Source: Oceanotoga teriensis (GTDB lineage: Bacteria > Thermotogota > Thermotogae > Petrotogales > Petrotogaceae). From it: DNA of 64,000 bases. Within the stretch, counting starts at the first letter, position 1. Each line of letters opens with the position of its first letter. Of this stretch, positions 46,571 through 55,728 are shown piece by piece. The notes under the pieces were generated by a model. The model was not told where the DNA came from. It saw nothing but the letters and a program-made list of their open reading frames with translations, and searched no databases. The stretch spans positions 84,830 through 148,829 of the forward strand of contig NZ_QGGI01000007.1 in assembly GCF_003148465.1 (NCBI RefSeq). Direction: 5' to 3'. The position numbers and the translations under genes are program-made.

Positions 46571-47710
46571 AAGACTTAAAATTTTATTAGCAATTCTTTC
46601 TGAAACTCTTTTATCAAAAGCTTTAGGTAAAATATTAAACTCATTCAAATCCTTATCTTCAACCATAGAAGCAATAATCTCAGCAGAAGCAACTTTAATA
46701 AAATCATCTATTTGAATTTTAGCTTTAATAGCTCCTCTAAAAATTCCTGGAAAAGCCAGTACATTATTAATTTGATTTGGAAAATCAGATCTACCTGTTC
46801 CTACAATTTTAGCACCATATTCTAATGCAATATTTGGCATTATTTCTGGAACTGGATTAGCTAAAGCAAAAATAATTGGATCAGAATTCATAACTTTAAT
46901 CATATCACCACTCAAAACATTAGGAGCTGAAACACCTATAAAAACATCTGAACCATTCAAAGCATCAAAAAGGTCACCTTCAATATAATTTGGATTTATA
47001 ATTTTAGCTATTTCATCTTGAAAAACATTAATATTCTTCTTCTTTTTACTTATAATACCTTTTAAATCACATAAAATAATATCCTTTATTCCATAAAACA
47101 GCAAAAGTTTAACAATAGCTATTCCTGCAGAACCTCCACCATTTACAACAACACGTATATCATCTTTAGATTTATTCACCAATTTCAAAGAATTTATTAA
47201 AGCTGCAAGAACAACTATTGCAGTACCATGTTGATCATCATGAAAAACAGGTATACCCAATTCTTTTTTCAATCTTTCTTCTATTTCAAAACATCTTGGT
47301 GCAGAAATATCTTCAAGATTTATTCCACCAAAAACAGGTGAAATATATTTAATTGTTTTAATAATCTCTTCTGTATCTTGAGTATCTAAACAAATAGGAA
47401 TGGCATCAACTCCTCCAAACTCTTTAAATAAAATACATTTACCTTCCATAACTGGTAAAGCTGCTTCAGGACCTATATTCCCTAATCCTAAAACTGCCGA
47501 TCCATCGGTAACAACAGCTACTAAATTATTCTTAACAGTATACTTATAAGCTAATTCAGGATTTTTAGCAATCTTTATACAAGGTTCAGAAACACCAGGA
47601 GTATATGTAATAGCTAAATCATGAGAATTTTTAATAGCTATCTTAGAAACAATTTCAAATTTTCCATGAAATTTTTCATGAAATATCAAAGACTCTTCAC
47701 TTAAATTCAT
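46556..47710 (-). CDS. malic enzyme (malate to pyruvate)
   Basis: This 384-residue enzyme is of the short bacterial NAD(P)-malic enzyme type. It has [11 protein letters not shown] (catalytic Tyr), [37 protein letters not shown] with the metal-binding DD, and a nucleotide-binding [18 protein letters not shown]. It converts malate to pyruvate with CO2 release. GAGGAG precedes the start, which overlaps the upstream gene by 14 bases. As the last gene of the operon it would use the malate made by the fumarase encoded upstream. Confidence 0.94.
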   Translation of the reverse strand: MNLSEESLIFHEKFHGKFEIVSKIAIKNSHDLAITYTPGVSEPCIKIAKNPELAYKYTVKNNLVAVVTDGSAVLGLGNIGPEAALPVMEGKCILFKEFGGVDAIPICLDTQDTEEIIKTIKYISPVFGGINLEDISAPRCFEIEERLKKELGIPVFHDDQHGTAIVVLAALINSLKLVNKSKDDIRVVVNGGGSAGIAIVKLLLFYGIKDIILCDLKGIISKKKKNINVFQDEIAKIINPNYIEGDLFDALNGSDVFIGVSAPNVLSGDMIKVMNSDPIIFALANPVPEIMPNIALEYGAKIVGTGRSDFPNQINNVLAFPGIFRGAIKAKIQIDDFIKVASAEIIASMVEDKDLNEFNILPKAFDKRVSERIANKILSLKTGE

Positions 47711-48980
47711 AAAAATCTCCTCTATTATTTATAATATTTATAAACAACTTATCTATACATTTCATACCCTCTACATTCAAATAATTCAAATTATCTATGG
47801 TATCATAAAAATTATTTCCAGAAATACCTGAACAAGAAAATTCGCTCTTATCATAACTCATAAGTTCAGCACATTCAAAAGCAAATTTGGCAGCATTACC
47901 AGACTTAATGGCACAACTCTCTTTTGCACCATCGCATAAAACTCCAGCACTTCCAGAATAAAAATTAATTATAAGACTATTTATAATATTCTCATCAATA
48001 AACCCATTCATCAAAAAATATAAACCCACAGATGCTCCAACTCCCGCAGCATAAAAAACTCCACATAAAGGAATAAGTTTTCCCATCTTATGTTTTATAA
48101 AACCAGTGATTAAACAACTCAAAATCAAGGCCTTAGAAATAATTTCTTTTGATAGATTATTCTTTTTACCATAAAAAAATATTGGAACAAGAGAAACAAT
48201 ACCTTGATTACCACTGCCAAAACAACTTGTAATTCTAACTGGAGCTCCACCCATCCTTGACATTGAAGCAGAAACAACTAAAAGTTCAATAATCTTTTCA
48301 TCATAATCCTTATTACAATCCAATAATCTCTTCACATATTTAAAACCCTTATAATTATTATTATTAATTCCATAAATAGAAGCATCACAATTATTCATAG
48401 CTTTTTTATATACATATTCAAAACAATCATCATCACAGTTATTAGAAAAATTTAAAATATCTTTTAAAGAAATATCTGAAAAATAATCATAAAAATCTTC
48501 ATCAAATTTTTTATTCAAAATAATATCATTATTCTTTGAAACAAAGACAACATTAGTATGAGATCCCTTTATAATCAATTTAACTTCATTATTTTTTCCA
48601 ATAATTTTTACAGATATAAATATATCCGAAATATCAAAAAGACAATTAATTTTAAAAAAATCAGAAGAAATCAATGATTCAGCTTTTTCTATCATATCTT
48701 CATCTATATCTGATAATATTTCAAGACCAAGTTCAGATTTTTTAGAAACAAATCCTATTGCCGCAGCAAAAAGATTCCCCCTTTTAGAAGTTCCTGGAAT
48801 ACCAACATCAACACCATTTTTAAAAACATTCTTACTCAAATCTATATTTATATTATCAACACTTTCATTATCTCCAAAAAAATCTACAGCTTTTGCAACA
48901 GCAAAAGCTACAGCAGCTGGTTCAGTACAACCACTTGTATAAACAATCTCATTAAATATATAATCTTTAAGACAACCCAT
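47697..48980 (-). CDS. L-cysteine desulfidase/serine dehydratase alpha-like protein (UPF0597/CyuA family)
   Basis: This 427-residue protein has the family landmarks TSGCTEPAAVAFAVAKAV, VGIPGTSKRGNLFAAAIGFV, FGSGNQGIVSLVPIF, CGVFYAAGVGASVGL and GVLCDGAKESCAIKSGNAA. The scattered cysteines (C18 and those in the last two motifs) are expected to hold an Fe-S cluster. Family members eliminate H2S or water plus ammonia from cysteine or serine, giving pyruvate. In this operon it probably handles a three-carbon amino acid half of the substrate. The start follows GGAGGCG. Confidence 0.85.
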   Translation of the reverse strand: MGCLKDYIFNEIVYTSGCTEPAAVAFAVAKAVDFFGDNESVDNINIDLSKNVFKNGVDVGIPGTSKRGNLFAAAIGFVSKKSELGLEILSDIDEDMIEKAESLISSDFFKINCLFDISDIFISVKIIGKNNEVKLIIKGSHTNVVFVSKNNDIILNKKFDEDFYDYFSDISLKDILNFSNNCDDDCFEYVYKKAMNNCDASIYGINNNNYKGFKYVKRLLDCNKDYDEKIIELLVVSASMSRMGGAPVRITSCFGSGNQGIVSLVPIFFYGKKNNLSKEIISKALILSCLITGFIKHKMGKLIPLCGVFYAAGVGASVGLYFLMNGFIDENIINSLIINFYSGSAGVLCDGAKESCAIKSGNAAKFAFECAELMSYDKSEFSCSGISGNNFYDTIDNLNYLNVEGMKCIDKLFINIINNRGDFYEFK

Positions 48981-48997
48981 AAAAACGCCTCCAATGC

Positions 48998-49495
48998 CTA
49001 ATAAATAGTATTTCCTTTAGAATCTATTCCCATAATCAAAGGAAAATCTTTAACTATTATTCTTTGAATAGATTCTGTACCCAAATCTTCAAAGGCTAAA
49101 ACTTCATGAGACATTATTTTTTCAGACAAAAAAGCAGCTACACCACTTGGTGCAATAAGATAAAACTTTGAATAATCTTTATTTAAATCACTTACAAAAG
49201 AACTTCTTTTCCCCTTACCAACAGTTGCATAAACTCCCAAATCATACATAAATTTAAGAAAAGGATCCATTCTATTACTGGTAGTTGGACCTATTGCACC
49301 AATACTTTGAAAATAGGGTTTTTTAGCTGGACCGGCATAAAAAATTATCTTATTTTTAAAATCAATGGGTAAACTTTCTCCCTTTTGAAATAATTCAAAA
49401 ATTCTTTTATGAGCGGCATCTCTCATAATAATAAACTCACCAGAAAAACTTATAAAATCTCCAGCTTTATACTTATCAAACCTCAACTCGAACAC
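48998..49495 (-). CDS. class I fumarase family, beta subunit
   Basis: This 165-residue protein corresponds to the C-terminal half of class I fumarase or L-tartrate dehydratase beta. It has IIMRDAAHKRI, IIFYAGPAKKP, IGAIGPTTSNRMDPF and VGKGKRS. It overlaps the alpha subunit gene by 20 bases. The GTG at 49495 is very close to AAGGA; a TTG at 49486 has better spacing, so the start is uncertain by three codons. With the alpha subunit it would hydrate fumarate to malate. Confidence 0.9.
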   Translation of the reverse strand: MFELRFDKYKAGDFISFSGEFIIMRDAAHKRIFELFQKGESLPIDFKNKIIFYAGPAKKPYFQSIGAIGPTTSNRMDPFLKFMYDLGVYATVGKGKRSSFVSDLNKDYSKFYLIAPSGVAAFLSEKIMSHEVLAFEDLGTESIQRIIVKDFPLIMGIDSKGNTIY

Positions 49496-50288
49496 ATCCT
49501 TTTCTAACTAGATAACAATCAATAGAAATTGCAAGAGGTAAAACAGCAATATGAGTTGGAAAATAATTAATATGGACAGAATAAACACTTCTTCCACTTC
49601 CCAATCCTTGAAATCCTATTTTAAGATCATTCAAATCTTCAATTAATTCCTTTTCAAAATCAGAATAAAAAATATTATCATTTCTATTATTAAAATCATA
49701 AGTCAGTGCAAGTTTTGACAAAACAACAGCCTTATCTGAAGAGCCTCCAATACCAATACCAATATTCAAAGGGGGACATCCTCTCATCCCATTGTTTTTA
49801 ATATAATCACAAATAATTTTTTTAATATCTTCTTTAGAAGAAGTAGGTTTAAGCATAAACAAAGCACTTAAATTTTCACTTCCTCCTCCTTTAACAAGAA
49901 ATCTAATTTCAATAAATTTTTTATCATGAAACATATAATGAACAATCGAAGGAGAATTATTTTCAAGATTAACTCTTTCAAATAAAGGATCCTTAACTGT
50001 AGAATATCTATAAAAATTATTTTTATAAACATATAAAACCACATCATTCAAAAGTTTTTCAATATCAAAACTAATATTAAAAAATTTGGGAAGAAAGACG
50101 AAAAATTCTATAATACCAGTATCTTGACATAAAGGTAATTCTTTACTCTCTGCAATCAAAATATTATTCTTTATCTCTTCAGAAAAAGGACCTTCATAAT
50201 CATCAATAAAAATTTTAGCTTCATCATTAATAATTTCATTAGCTTTCTTAATTTCAGTCGTCAATAATTTAAAAATATAATCCCTCAT
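49476..50288 (-). CDS. class I fumarase family, alpha subunit
   Basis: This 270-residue protein has cluster-binding cysteines in ELPLCQDTGI and GMRGCPPLNIGIGIGG and the segment VKGGGSENLSALFML, as in class I fumarase/tartrate dehydratase alpha subunits. ATG 50288 follows GGAGGAG. The beta subunit gene overlaps its end. The two-subunit form is common in anaerobes. L-tartrate or related hydroxyacids remain possible substrates, but malic enzyme downstream favours fumarate. Confidence 0.92.
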   Translation of the reverse strand: MRDYIFKLLTTEIKKANEIINDEAKIFIDDYEGPFSEEIKNNILIAESKELPLCQDTGIIEFFVFLPKFFNISFDIEKLLNDVVLYVYKNNFYRYSTVKDPLFERVNLENNSPSIVHYMFHDKKFIEIRFLVKGGGSENLSALFMLKPTSSKEDIKKIICDYIKNNGMRGCPPLNIGIGIGGSSDKAVVLSKLALTYDFNNRNDNIFYSDFEKELIEDLNDLKIGFQGLGSGRSVYSVHINYFPTHIAVLPLAISIDCYLVRKGCVRVEV

Positions 50289-50307
50289 CAAAACTCCTCC
50301 AAAAAAA

Positions 50308-51741
50308 TTAAATATTAGAATATTTCATATTTAAAAAATCAATTCCATCTTTAATTTTATTATCTATTTCATCGATAAAATTAAAATTATTCTTCAATTC
50401 ATTTTCGAAATCTTTGAACATATTATTCATAGAATAAGGTGAAGGACCACCTAAAACATCACGAACATTAATAAAATTATCTGTCGATAATATATTAGAG
50501 ATATCTTCATCAGATTCTTTCAAATCAAATCCAGCTATAATATTAAATTCTTTTCTCAAAATAGAATTATCATAATTTGATTTAACAAATTTAGAAACTA
50601 TTTCATGTGACTGTCTAAAACTAATTTCATACTTCCTAACAAAAAAATCTGCAAGTTCAGTAGTTGTCGTTCCAGTACTTATAGCAATATCTTCACATCT
50701 ATTATCAACTACATCAACTTTTTCAAAAACTTCTTTTAAAAGTTCAAGTGTAGAAATCAAATAATCATAACCATCTGAAAAATACTTTACAGGAGCATCC
50801 GCAAGTTCATTAATATCCTGATAAGGAGCATTCCTAAAAATATCTTCAACACCTTTAAACATACCAATTGCAAGACCTGCTTGAATTCTTATATGCTCAA
50901 GAATAACAGGATTCCTTTTTTGTGGCATTATAGAACTGATCTGAACTAATTCATCAGGAAAATATAACATTCCAACTTCTGTTGAAGCTTTATGAAGCAT
51001 ATCAGCCATCAATCTTGTTATATCAATTAAAAGATTATTAATTCCAAAAACTAAATAAGTCATCCAATGAGATGAAACAATTGCATTATAAGAATTATAA
51101 ACAGGCTTATAAAAGCCCAAATAATCTGAAATACTTTCTCTATTAATATTAAAACCAGTTGTAGTTATAGCACAAGCACCCATAGGAGATTTATTCAAAC
51201 ATTTAAAAGATTCAAAAATAATATTAGAATTTTCAAGAATATCATATGCAAATGCCATTAAATAATGAGAAAAAGTTGAGATATTAGCAGGTTGACCATG
51301 TGTAAAAAGAACAATCTTTTTATCTTTAAGTTCTTTAGATCTCTTAAGAATACAAGACATAATATCATTCAAAAAATATAACAAATTTAAAAGTTTGTCT
51401 CTCAAAAACATCTTAAAAAATGTCATATCCATATCATTCCTTGATCTTGCAGTATGAAGTGCACCAGCGTATTTATCACCAATTAAACCTTTTAAGACAT
51501 TTTCAATATAAAGATAAAAATCTTCCGTATTATCTGTAATTTCAGCTGGAAAATCATCTTCATCAATTATTATATTCAATCCATTTTTAATTGCTTTGGC
51601 ACATTTCAAATCTATAATATTTTCCTCATTCAACATAACAAGATGAGCTTTTTGAACCAAAAACAAATATTCTTTAAAAAGATCAACACCATTGATATAA
51701 GTCTTATTAAGAACATTCTTTTTATAAACCTCTGAAAACAT
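50308..51741 (-). CDS. argininosuccinate-lyase/fumarase superfamily C-N lyase
   Basis: This 477-residue protein has the three superfamily regions: GALHTARSRNDM (about 93-104, where ArgH has HTGRSRND), THGQPANISTFSHYL, and the signature SSIMPQKRNPVILEHIR (about 267). Enzymes of this family split a C-N or C-O bond to release fumarate. No arginine biosynthesis genes are near. Its place between an amidohydrolase and fumarase genes points to a catabolic lyase acting on an N-substituted aspartate, as EDDS lyase does. The exact substrate cannot be read from sequence. Confidence 0.85.
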   Translation of the reverse strand: MFSEVYKKNVLNKTYINGVDLFKEYLFLVQKAHLVMLNEENIIDLKCAKAIKNGLNIIIDEDDFPAEITDNTEDFYLYIENVLKGLIGDKYAGALHTARSRNDMDMTFFKMFLRDKLLNLLYFLNDIMSCILKRSKELKDKKIVLFTHGQPANISTFSHYLMAFAYDILENSNIIFESFKCLNKSPMGACAITTTGFNINRESISDYLGFYKPVYNSYNAIVSSHWMTYLVFGINNLLIDITRLMADMLHKASTEVGMLYFPDELVQISSIMPQKRNPVILEHIRIQAGLAIGMFKGVEDIFRNAPYQDINELADAPVKYFSDGYDYLISTLELLKEVFEKVDVVDNRCEDIAISTGTTTTELADFFVRKYEISFRQSHEIVSKFVKSNYDNSILRKEFNIIAGFDLKESDEDISNILSTDNFINVRDVLGGPSPYSMNNMFKDFENELKNNFNFIDEIDNKIKDGIDFLNMKYSNI

Positions 51742-51753
51742 AATTCTCAGCTC

Positions 51754-52665
51754 CTAACTTATAAGATTAAAAATATTTTTATAAAGAACTGAATCTATTT
51801 CATCTTCGCTAAAACCAGAATAAACCATAGCTCTTATCTGTTCATCAAGATAAGCATTTGTAAACCCTCTTGGAAACCAACTCGAATCAGTTCCAAAAAT
51901 TATTCTTTCATAACCAAAAGTGTTATAGTATTTTTGAAATAATTTTATAAGATCCAAATCATAAGGCATCCATCTCATCCATTGATTAGAACCTGAAGTA
52001 TCTATAGAAACATTTGGACAAGCCCATCCAAGCTGTAAAGTCTCAAAAACATAACCACAACCAAAATGTGGAATAATAAATGAAATATCTGGAAAAGATC
52101 TCGCAACATCATGTAAAATCAAAGGATTAATATTAACATGATTAGCTATTCCACCAGCTCCACCTAAAATACCAAAATGAATCAAAACAGGAATCTTATA
52201 ACTTTGTGCAACCTCCCATACAGGATATAAACTCTTATCATTCAATGGAGTATCTATTCTTGGACCAAGAAGTTTATAACCTTTAAACCCTCTATCTCTT
52301 ATACAAACTTCAAGTTCATCGGCAGAATTCACCTTATCTGGATCATGATGAGCATACATAACAAACTTATCTGGATGTTTATTCAAAATATCAAAAGCCA
52401 TATCATTACCACCAGCAGTTACAAAAACAATTTTCTCAATATCATTATTTAAAACTTCTTCATACCATGATTCTATAAGATTATTTTCATCATCTTTATT
52501 TTTAAGACTTACAGGCTCTGGAAATCTCCAGGCCAATCTCCATTTAGCCCTATCTTTTGCAACCCATTTATTATCACTTACATCAATTCCACCCATAGAC
52601 TTTCCATCACCCATAAAATCAATAGCTGGAAAATGAACATGAGAATCAATAACTCTTATACTCAT
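51754..52665 (-). CDS. amidohydrolase family 2 (COG2159-like) hydrolase or decarboxylase
   Basis: This 303-residue TIM-barrel protein has metal ligands in VIDSHVHFP (His 9 and 11), VLIHFGILGG, IPHFGCGYVF and the late Asp in IIFGTDSSWFP. This group includes hydrolases and non-oxidative decarboxylases. The ATG at 52665 follows GGGGTGA at good spacing; an open frame ten codons upstream overlaps the permease end. It comes right after the transporter genes, so it may act first on the imported compound. Confidence 0.85.
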   Translation of the reverse strand: MSIRVIDSHVHFPAIDFMGDGKSMGGIDVSDNKWVAKDRAKWRLAWRFPEPVSLKNKDDENNLIESWYEEVLNNDIEKIVFVTAGGNDMAFDILNKHPDKFVMYAHHDPDKVNSADELEVCIRDRGFKGYKLLGPRIDTPLNDKSLYPVWEVAQSYKIPVLIHFGILGGAGGIANHVNINPLILHDVARSFPDISFIIPHFGCGYVFETLQLGWACPNVSIDTSGSNQWMRWMPYDLDLIKLFQKYYNTFGYERIIFGTDSSWFPRGFTNAYLDEQIRAMVYSGFSEDEIDSVLYKNIFNLIS

Positions 52666-52669
52666 AAAA

Positions 52670-53491
52670 TCACCCCTTAAGGCCTTGTGTAGCAATGCCT
52701 TGAATTATTTGTTTTTGAAAAATCAAAAAGAAAATAATCAATGGAATAGTAGAAATAGTAGCACCTGTCATAATCTGTTCCCATTGAAAAGAAGCCTCTG
52801 AAGAAAAATATGCCATACCAACAGGCAAAGTATACATATTAGAATCTTGAGCAACTATCAAAGGCCATAAAAATGCATTCCAATTACCTATAAAATTAAA
52901 AATTGCTAAAGTTCCCAATGCCGGTTTAACAAGTGGTAAAACAATCTTCCAATATATTTTAAATTCACTTAAACCATCGATTCTTGCTGCATCAAGAAGT
53001 TCATCGGGAATAGTCTCCATGAATTGTTTCATCAAAAAAATTCCAAAGCCACTTATCATACCAGGAAACATCAAACTCCAATAAGACCCCATCCAATTAA
53101 GTTTTTGACTCATAGTGTACCACGGAATAACCAACATTTCAGTTGGAATCATTAAAGTAGATAAAATTAAAATAAACAAAATATTTCTACCTGGAAATTT
53201 ATACTTTGCAAGTGTAAATCCAACCAAAGAATCAAAAAATAAAACAGAAAAAGTAGTAATAAAAGCAACTATAGAACTATTCAAAAACCATTTAGGAAAC
53301 CCAGAAAAAGTAAAAATATTTTTATAATTCTCCAAAGTTGGAGAAGAAGGTAATAATTTCATATCATAAATTTCCCATGATGGTTTAAAAGAAGAAAAAA
53401 TCATCCATAAAAATGGAAAAATCATAAAAAACGCCAAAATTCCGAGTATAATATATGAAAAAACAAAATATTTTCTATCATTTTTTAACAT
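52670..53491 (-). CDS. ABC transporter permease (MalG/UgpE type)
   Basis: This 273-residue protein has six membrane segments, MIFPFLWMIFSSFKPSWEIY after the first helix, the EAA loop ELLDAARIDGLSEFKIYWKI, and the typical end IIQGIATQGLKG. ATG 53491 follows GAGGTGG. It is the second permease of a CUT1-type importer. Confidence 0.93.
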   Translation of the reverse strand: MLKNDRKYFVFSYIILGILAFFMIFPFLWMIFSSFKPSWEIYDMKLLPSSPTLENYKNIFTFSGFPKWFLNSSIVAFITTFSVLFFDSLVGFTLAKYKFPGRNILFILILSTLMIPTEMLVIPWYTMSQKLNWMGSYWSLMFPGMISGFGIFLMKQFMETIPDELLDAARIDGLSEFKIYWKIVLPLVKPALGTLAIFNFIGNWNAFLWPLIVAQDSNMYTLPVGMAYFSSEASFQWEQIMTGATISTIPLIIFFLIFQKQIIQGIATQGLKG

Positions 53492-53505
53492 CAAAACCAC
53501 CTCAA

Positions 53506-54402
53506 TTAAGATTTTTCATTCAAAAACTTCATCTGAATAAAAGTAATAAACATGATAAGGGCAAACAAAATCAAACTCGCACTTGAAGCCAATCCCATAT
53601 CAAAATTCACAAAAGCCTTCTCATAAATATACAAAACAAGTGGTTTTGTAGAATTCAAAGGACCTCCAGATCCTTGAACAGACATATTATAAACCTGAGT
53701 AAAAATTCTCAAAAAAGATATACTTTGCATAACTACAAGAAAAAGAGTGATAGGTTTCAATAAAGGAACAACTATTTTCCATGTGATCTGCCTTCTTGAA
53801 GCTCCATCAATTCTTGCAGCTTCAATATACTCTAAAGGAATTGTTTGAAGTCCAGCTAAAAAAATAACTATACAATAACCGAGTTGAACCCATACAGTAG
53901 TTATAACAATACAAAACAAAGCCTGCTCTGTACTACCCAAAAATTGTTGCGTAGAAAGATTAAGATTCAAAAGAATACTATTAAACACTCCCATTGGTGG
54001 TGGTTGATAAAACCATCTCCAGACCCAACTCACAGCTACAAGCGGAGTGATATAAGGCATAACATATAAAAGTCTGAACAACCACTGAAATTTTCTTATC
54101 CTATTTAACATAACAGCTATTATCAAAGACAAAAAAATTACTAATGGAACACCAAAAATAACATATTTAATAGTATTCCACAAAGACTTTAAAAAAACTT
54201 CATCAGAAAAAATCTTTGCAAAATTTTCAAATCCTATAAAATTAATATCTTTAGACAATAAATTCCAATCAGTAAAACTCATTGCAAGGGAAAAAATCAT
54301 GGGCAAAAATCTTACAACAAGAAAAAATATAATTGGAACAAAAAGAAAAGTATAAGCTGTAATAGTATATTTTCGTTCTAAAGACCCTTTTTTCATCCCC
54401 AT
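53506..54402 (-). CDS. ABC transporter permease (MalF/UgpA type)
   Basis: This 298-residue protein has six membrane segments, AYTFLFVPIIFFLVVRFLPM at the N-terminus and the EAA loop EYIEAARIDGASRRQITWKI. AAGGAG precedes the start. It is the partner of the permease that follows. No ATPase is encoded in the operon. Confidence 0.93.
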   Translation of the reverse strand: MGMKKGSLERKYTITAYTFLFVPIIFFLVVRFLPMIFSLAMSFTDWNLLSKDINFIGFENFAKIFSDEVFLKSLWNTIKYVIFGVPLVIFLSLIIAVMLNRIRKFQWLFRLLYVMPYITPLVAVSWVWRWFYQPPPMGVFNSILLNLNLSTQQFLGSTEQALFCIVITTVWVQLGYCIVIFLAGLQTIPLEYIEAARIDGASRRQITWKIVVPLLKPITLFLVVMQSISFLRIFTQVYNMSVQGSGGPLNSTKPLVLYIYEKAFVNFDMGLASSASLILFALIMFITFIQMKFLNEKS

Positions 54403-54423
54403 ATAAACTCTCCTTCCAGAAGA

Positions 54424-54449
54424 TTCCGTGGAATATATATTCCACGGAA
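54424..54449. other. perfect 26-base palindrome between binding-protein and permease genes
   Basis: Arms TTCCGTGGAATAT/ATATTCCACGGAA meet without a spacer. It lies about 20 bases after the binding-protein stop and before the permease ribosome site, with no T-run. As RNA it makes a strong hairpin that could stabilise the binding-protein message, giving excess binding protein. As DNA it could also be a protein site. Confidence 0.7.
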
Positions 54450-54468
54450 CACAAAATCATAAAATTAT

Positions 54469-55707
54469 TTATTTATTCCAAAACTCATCCAAAATTTTTT
54501 GTTCTGTATCAGCAGCTTTTTTCCAAGCATCTTCAGCTGAAACATCTTTTAAATATACTTCATCTATAGCATTCATCATTAATTCTCTTTGTGCTTTTTC
54601 ATCTGCAAAAAAAGTAGCATGGGCATATTCCAAACCTTTCAAAAATGGACCATATTTAGGATCATCATAATATTTTAAAGCTACTTCTGGATTTGCAGGA
54701 AGTTCTCCAGTATTCTTAAGCCAAAGTTCCATAGCTTTCGGAGAAGTAATAAATTCTAAAAATTTAACTGAAGCGTCGAGTTTCTCACCTTTTGCATTTG
54801 TAGTAATACCATGAGCCCAAAAAGAAGCAAAATTAGATTTTATTCCATTATATTCTGGCAACTCCACAACACCATAATCTAAATTTCTATTAGCATCTAA
54901 AGTTCCAAGTCTAAAAGAACCATCTATAGTCATAGCAGCCATATTAGATTGAAAGGCTGTTACATCGTCATTCAAGAAATTAGGAAAACCAACATTATCT
55001 TTAACTATCCTATCCACATACCATTGCAAAACCTCTGATTTAGCACCTGTTTTATCATATAAAACAGTTTTATTATCTGAAGTATAAGGAACACCACCAA
55101 ACTGTCTTACAAGAACTTCTCTGAGCCAATGATGATGTTGACCACTTGGCTGCATTGTAAATCCAGCTCTGATTAGATTACCCCTTTTATCATATTTTGA
55201 AAGTTTTTTAGCAACTTCTATAACCTCATTCAAATTTTTTGGAGGTTGTTCTAAGCCTATTTCTTTCAATATTTTTTTATTATAAAAAAGTGCTAAAGAT
55301 CTAACAGCCGTAGGAACGGCATAATACTTACCTTCATATTGAACACTTTTTTCAACAAAAGGATAAAAATTATTATCAAAATAATCTTTATTAAAAGTAT
55401 CTTTAGGTAATTCCATTAAATATCCAGACTCAATATACATAGGAAGCCATCCATAAAAAAGATTTATTACATCTGGCCCAACTCCAGCCGGTAAAGAAGC
55501 GGCAACTTTCTGATTATAATTCTCATACGGAAAAGTCACATGTTTAACTTCAATATCTGGATTCTCTTTTTCAAACTCTTTAATCAATTGATTAATAGTA
55601 TCCTGTTTTGTCTTATAAAAATATTGCCAATAAGTGATAGTTGTCTTTGAAAAAGCAAAACTAAACATAAAAATAAATAAAACTGCAAACAAAATAGCCC
55701 TCTTCAT
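54469..55707 (-). CDS. ABC transporter, family 1 substrate-binding protein
   Basis: This 412-residue protein has a signal peptide (MKRAILFAVLFIFMFSFAFS) followed by TTITYWQYFYKTKQDTINQL, KEFEKENPDIEVKHV, YAVPTAVRSLALFYNKKIL and a C-terminal YLKDVSAEDAWKKA. ATG 55707 follows GGAGGTG. Such proteins usually bind sugars, but no sugar enzyme is in this operon, so the ligand may be a sugar-like or amino-dicarboxylate compound. Confidence 0.9.
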   Translation of the reverse strand: MKRAILFAVLFIFMFSFAFSKTTITYWQYFYKTKQDTINQLIKEFEKENPDIEVKHVTFPYENYNQKVAASLPAGVGPDVINLFYGWLPMYIESGYLMELPKDTFNKDYFDNNFYPFVEKSVQYEGKYYAVPTAVRSLALFYNKKILKEIGLEQPPKNLNEVIEVAKKLSKYDKRGNLIRAGFTMQPSGQHHHWLREVLVRQFGGVPYTSDNKTVLYDKTGAKSEVLQWYVDRIVKDNVGFPNFLNDDVTAFQSNMAAMTIDGSFRLGTLDANRNLDYGVVELPEYNGIKSNFASFWAHGITTNAKGEKLDASVKFLEFITSPKAMELWLKNTGELPANPEVALKYYDDPKYGPFLKGLEYAHATFFADEKAQRELMMNAIDEVYLKDVSAEDAWKKAADTEQKILDEFWNK

Positions 55708-55728
55708 ACTCAACACCTCCAAGTTTAC

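Noticed and set aside
50308..51741. Naming the lyase argH (arginine biosynthesis)
   Set aside because: No arginine genes are nearby, the motif reads HTARSRND instead of HTGRSRND, and the neighbours form a catabolic set.
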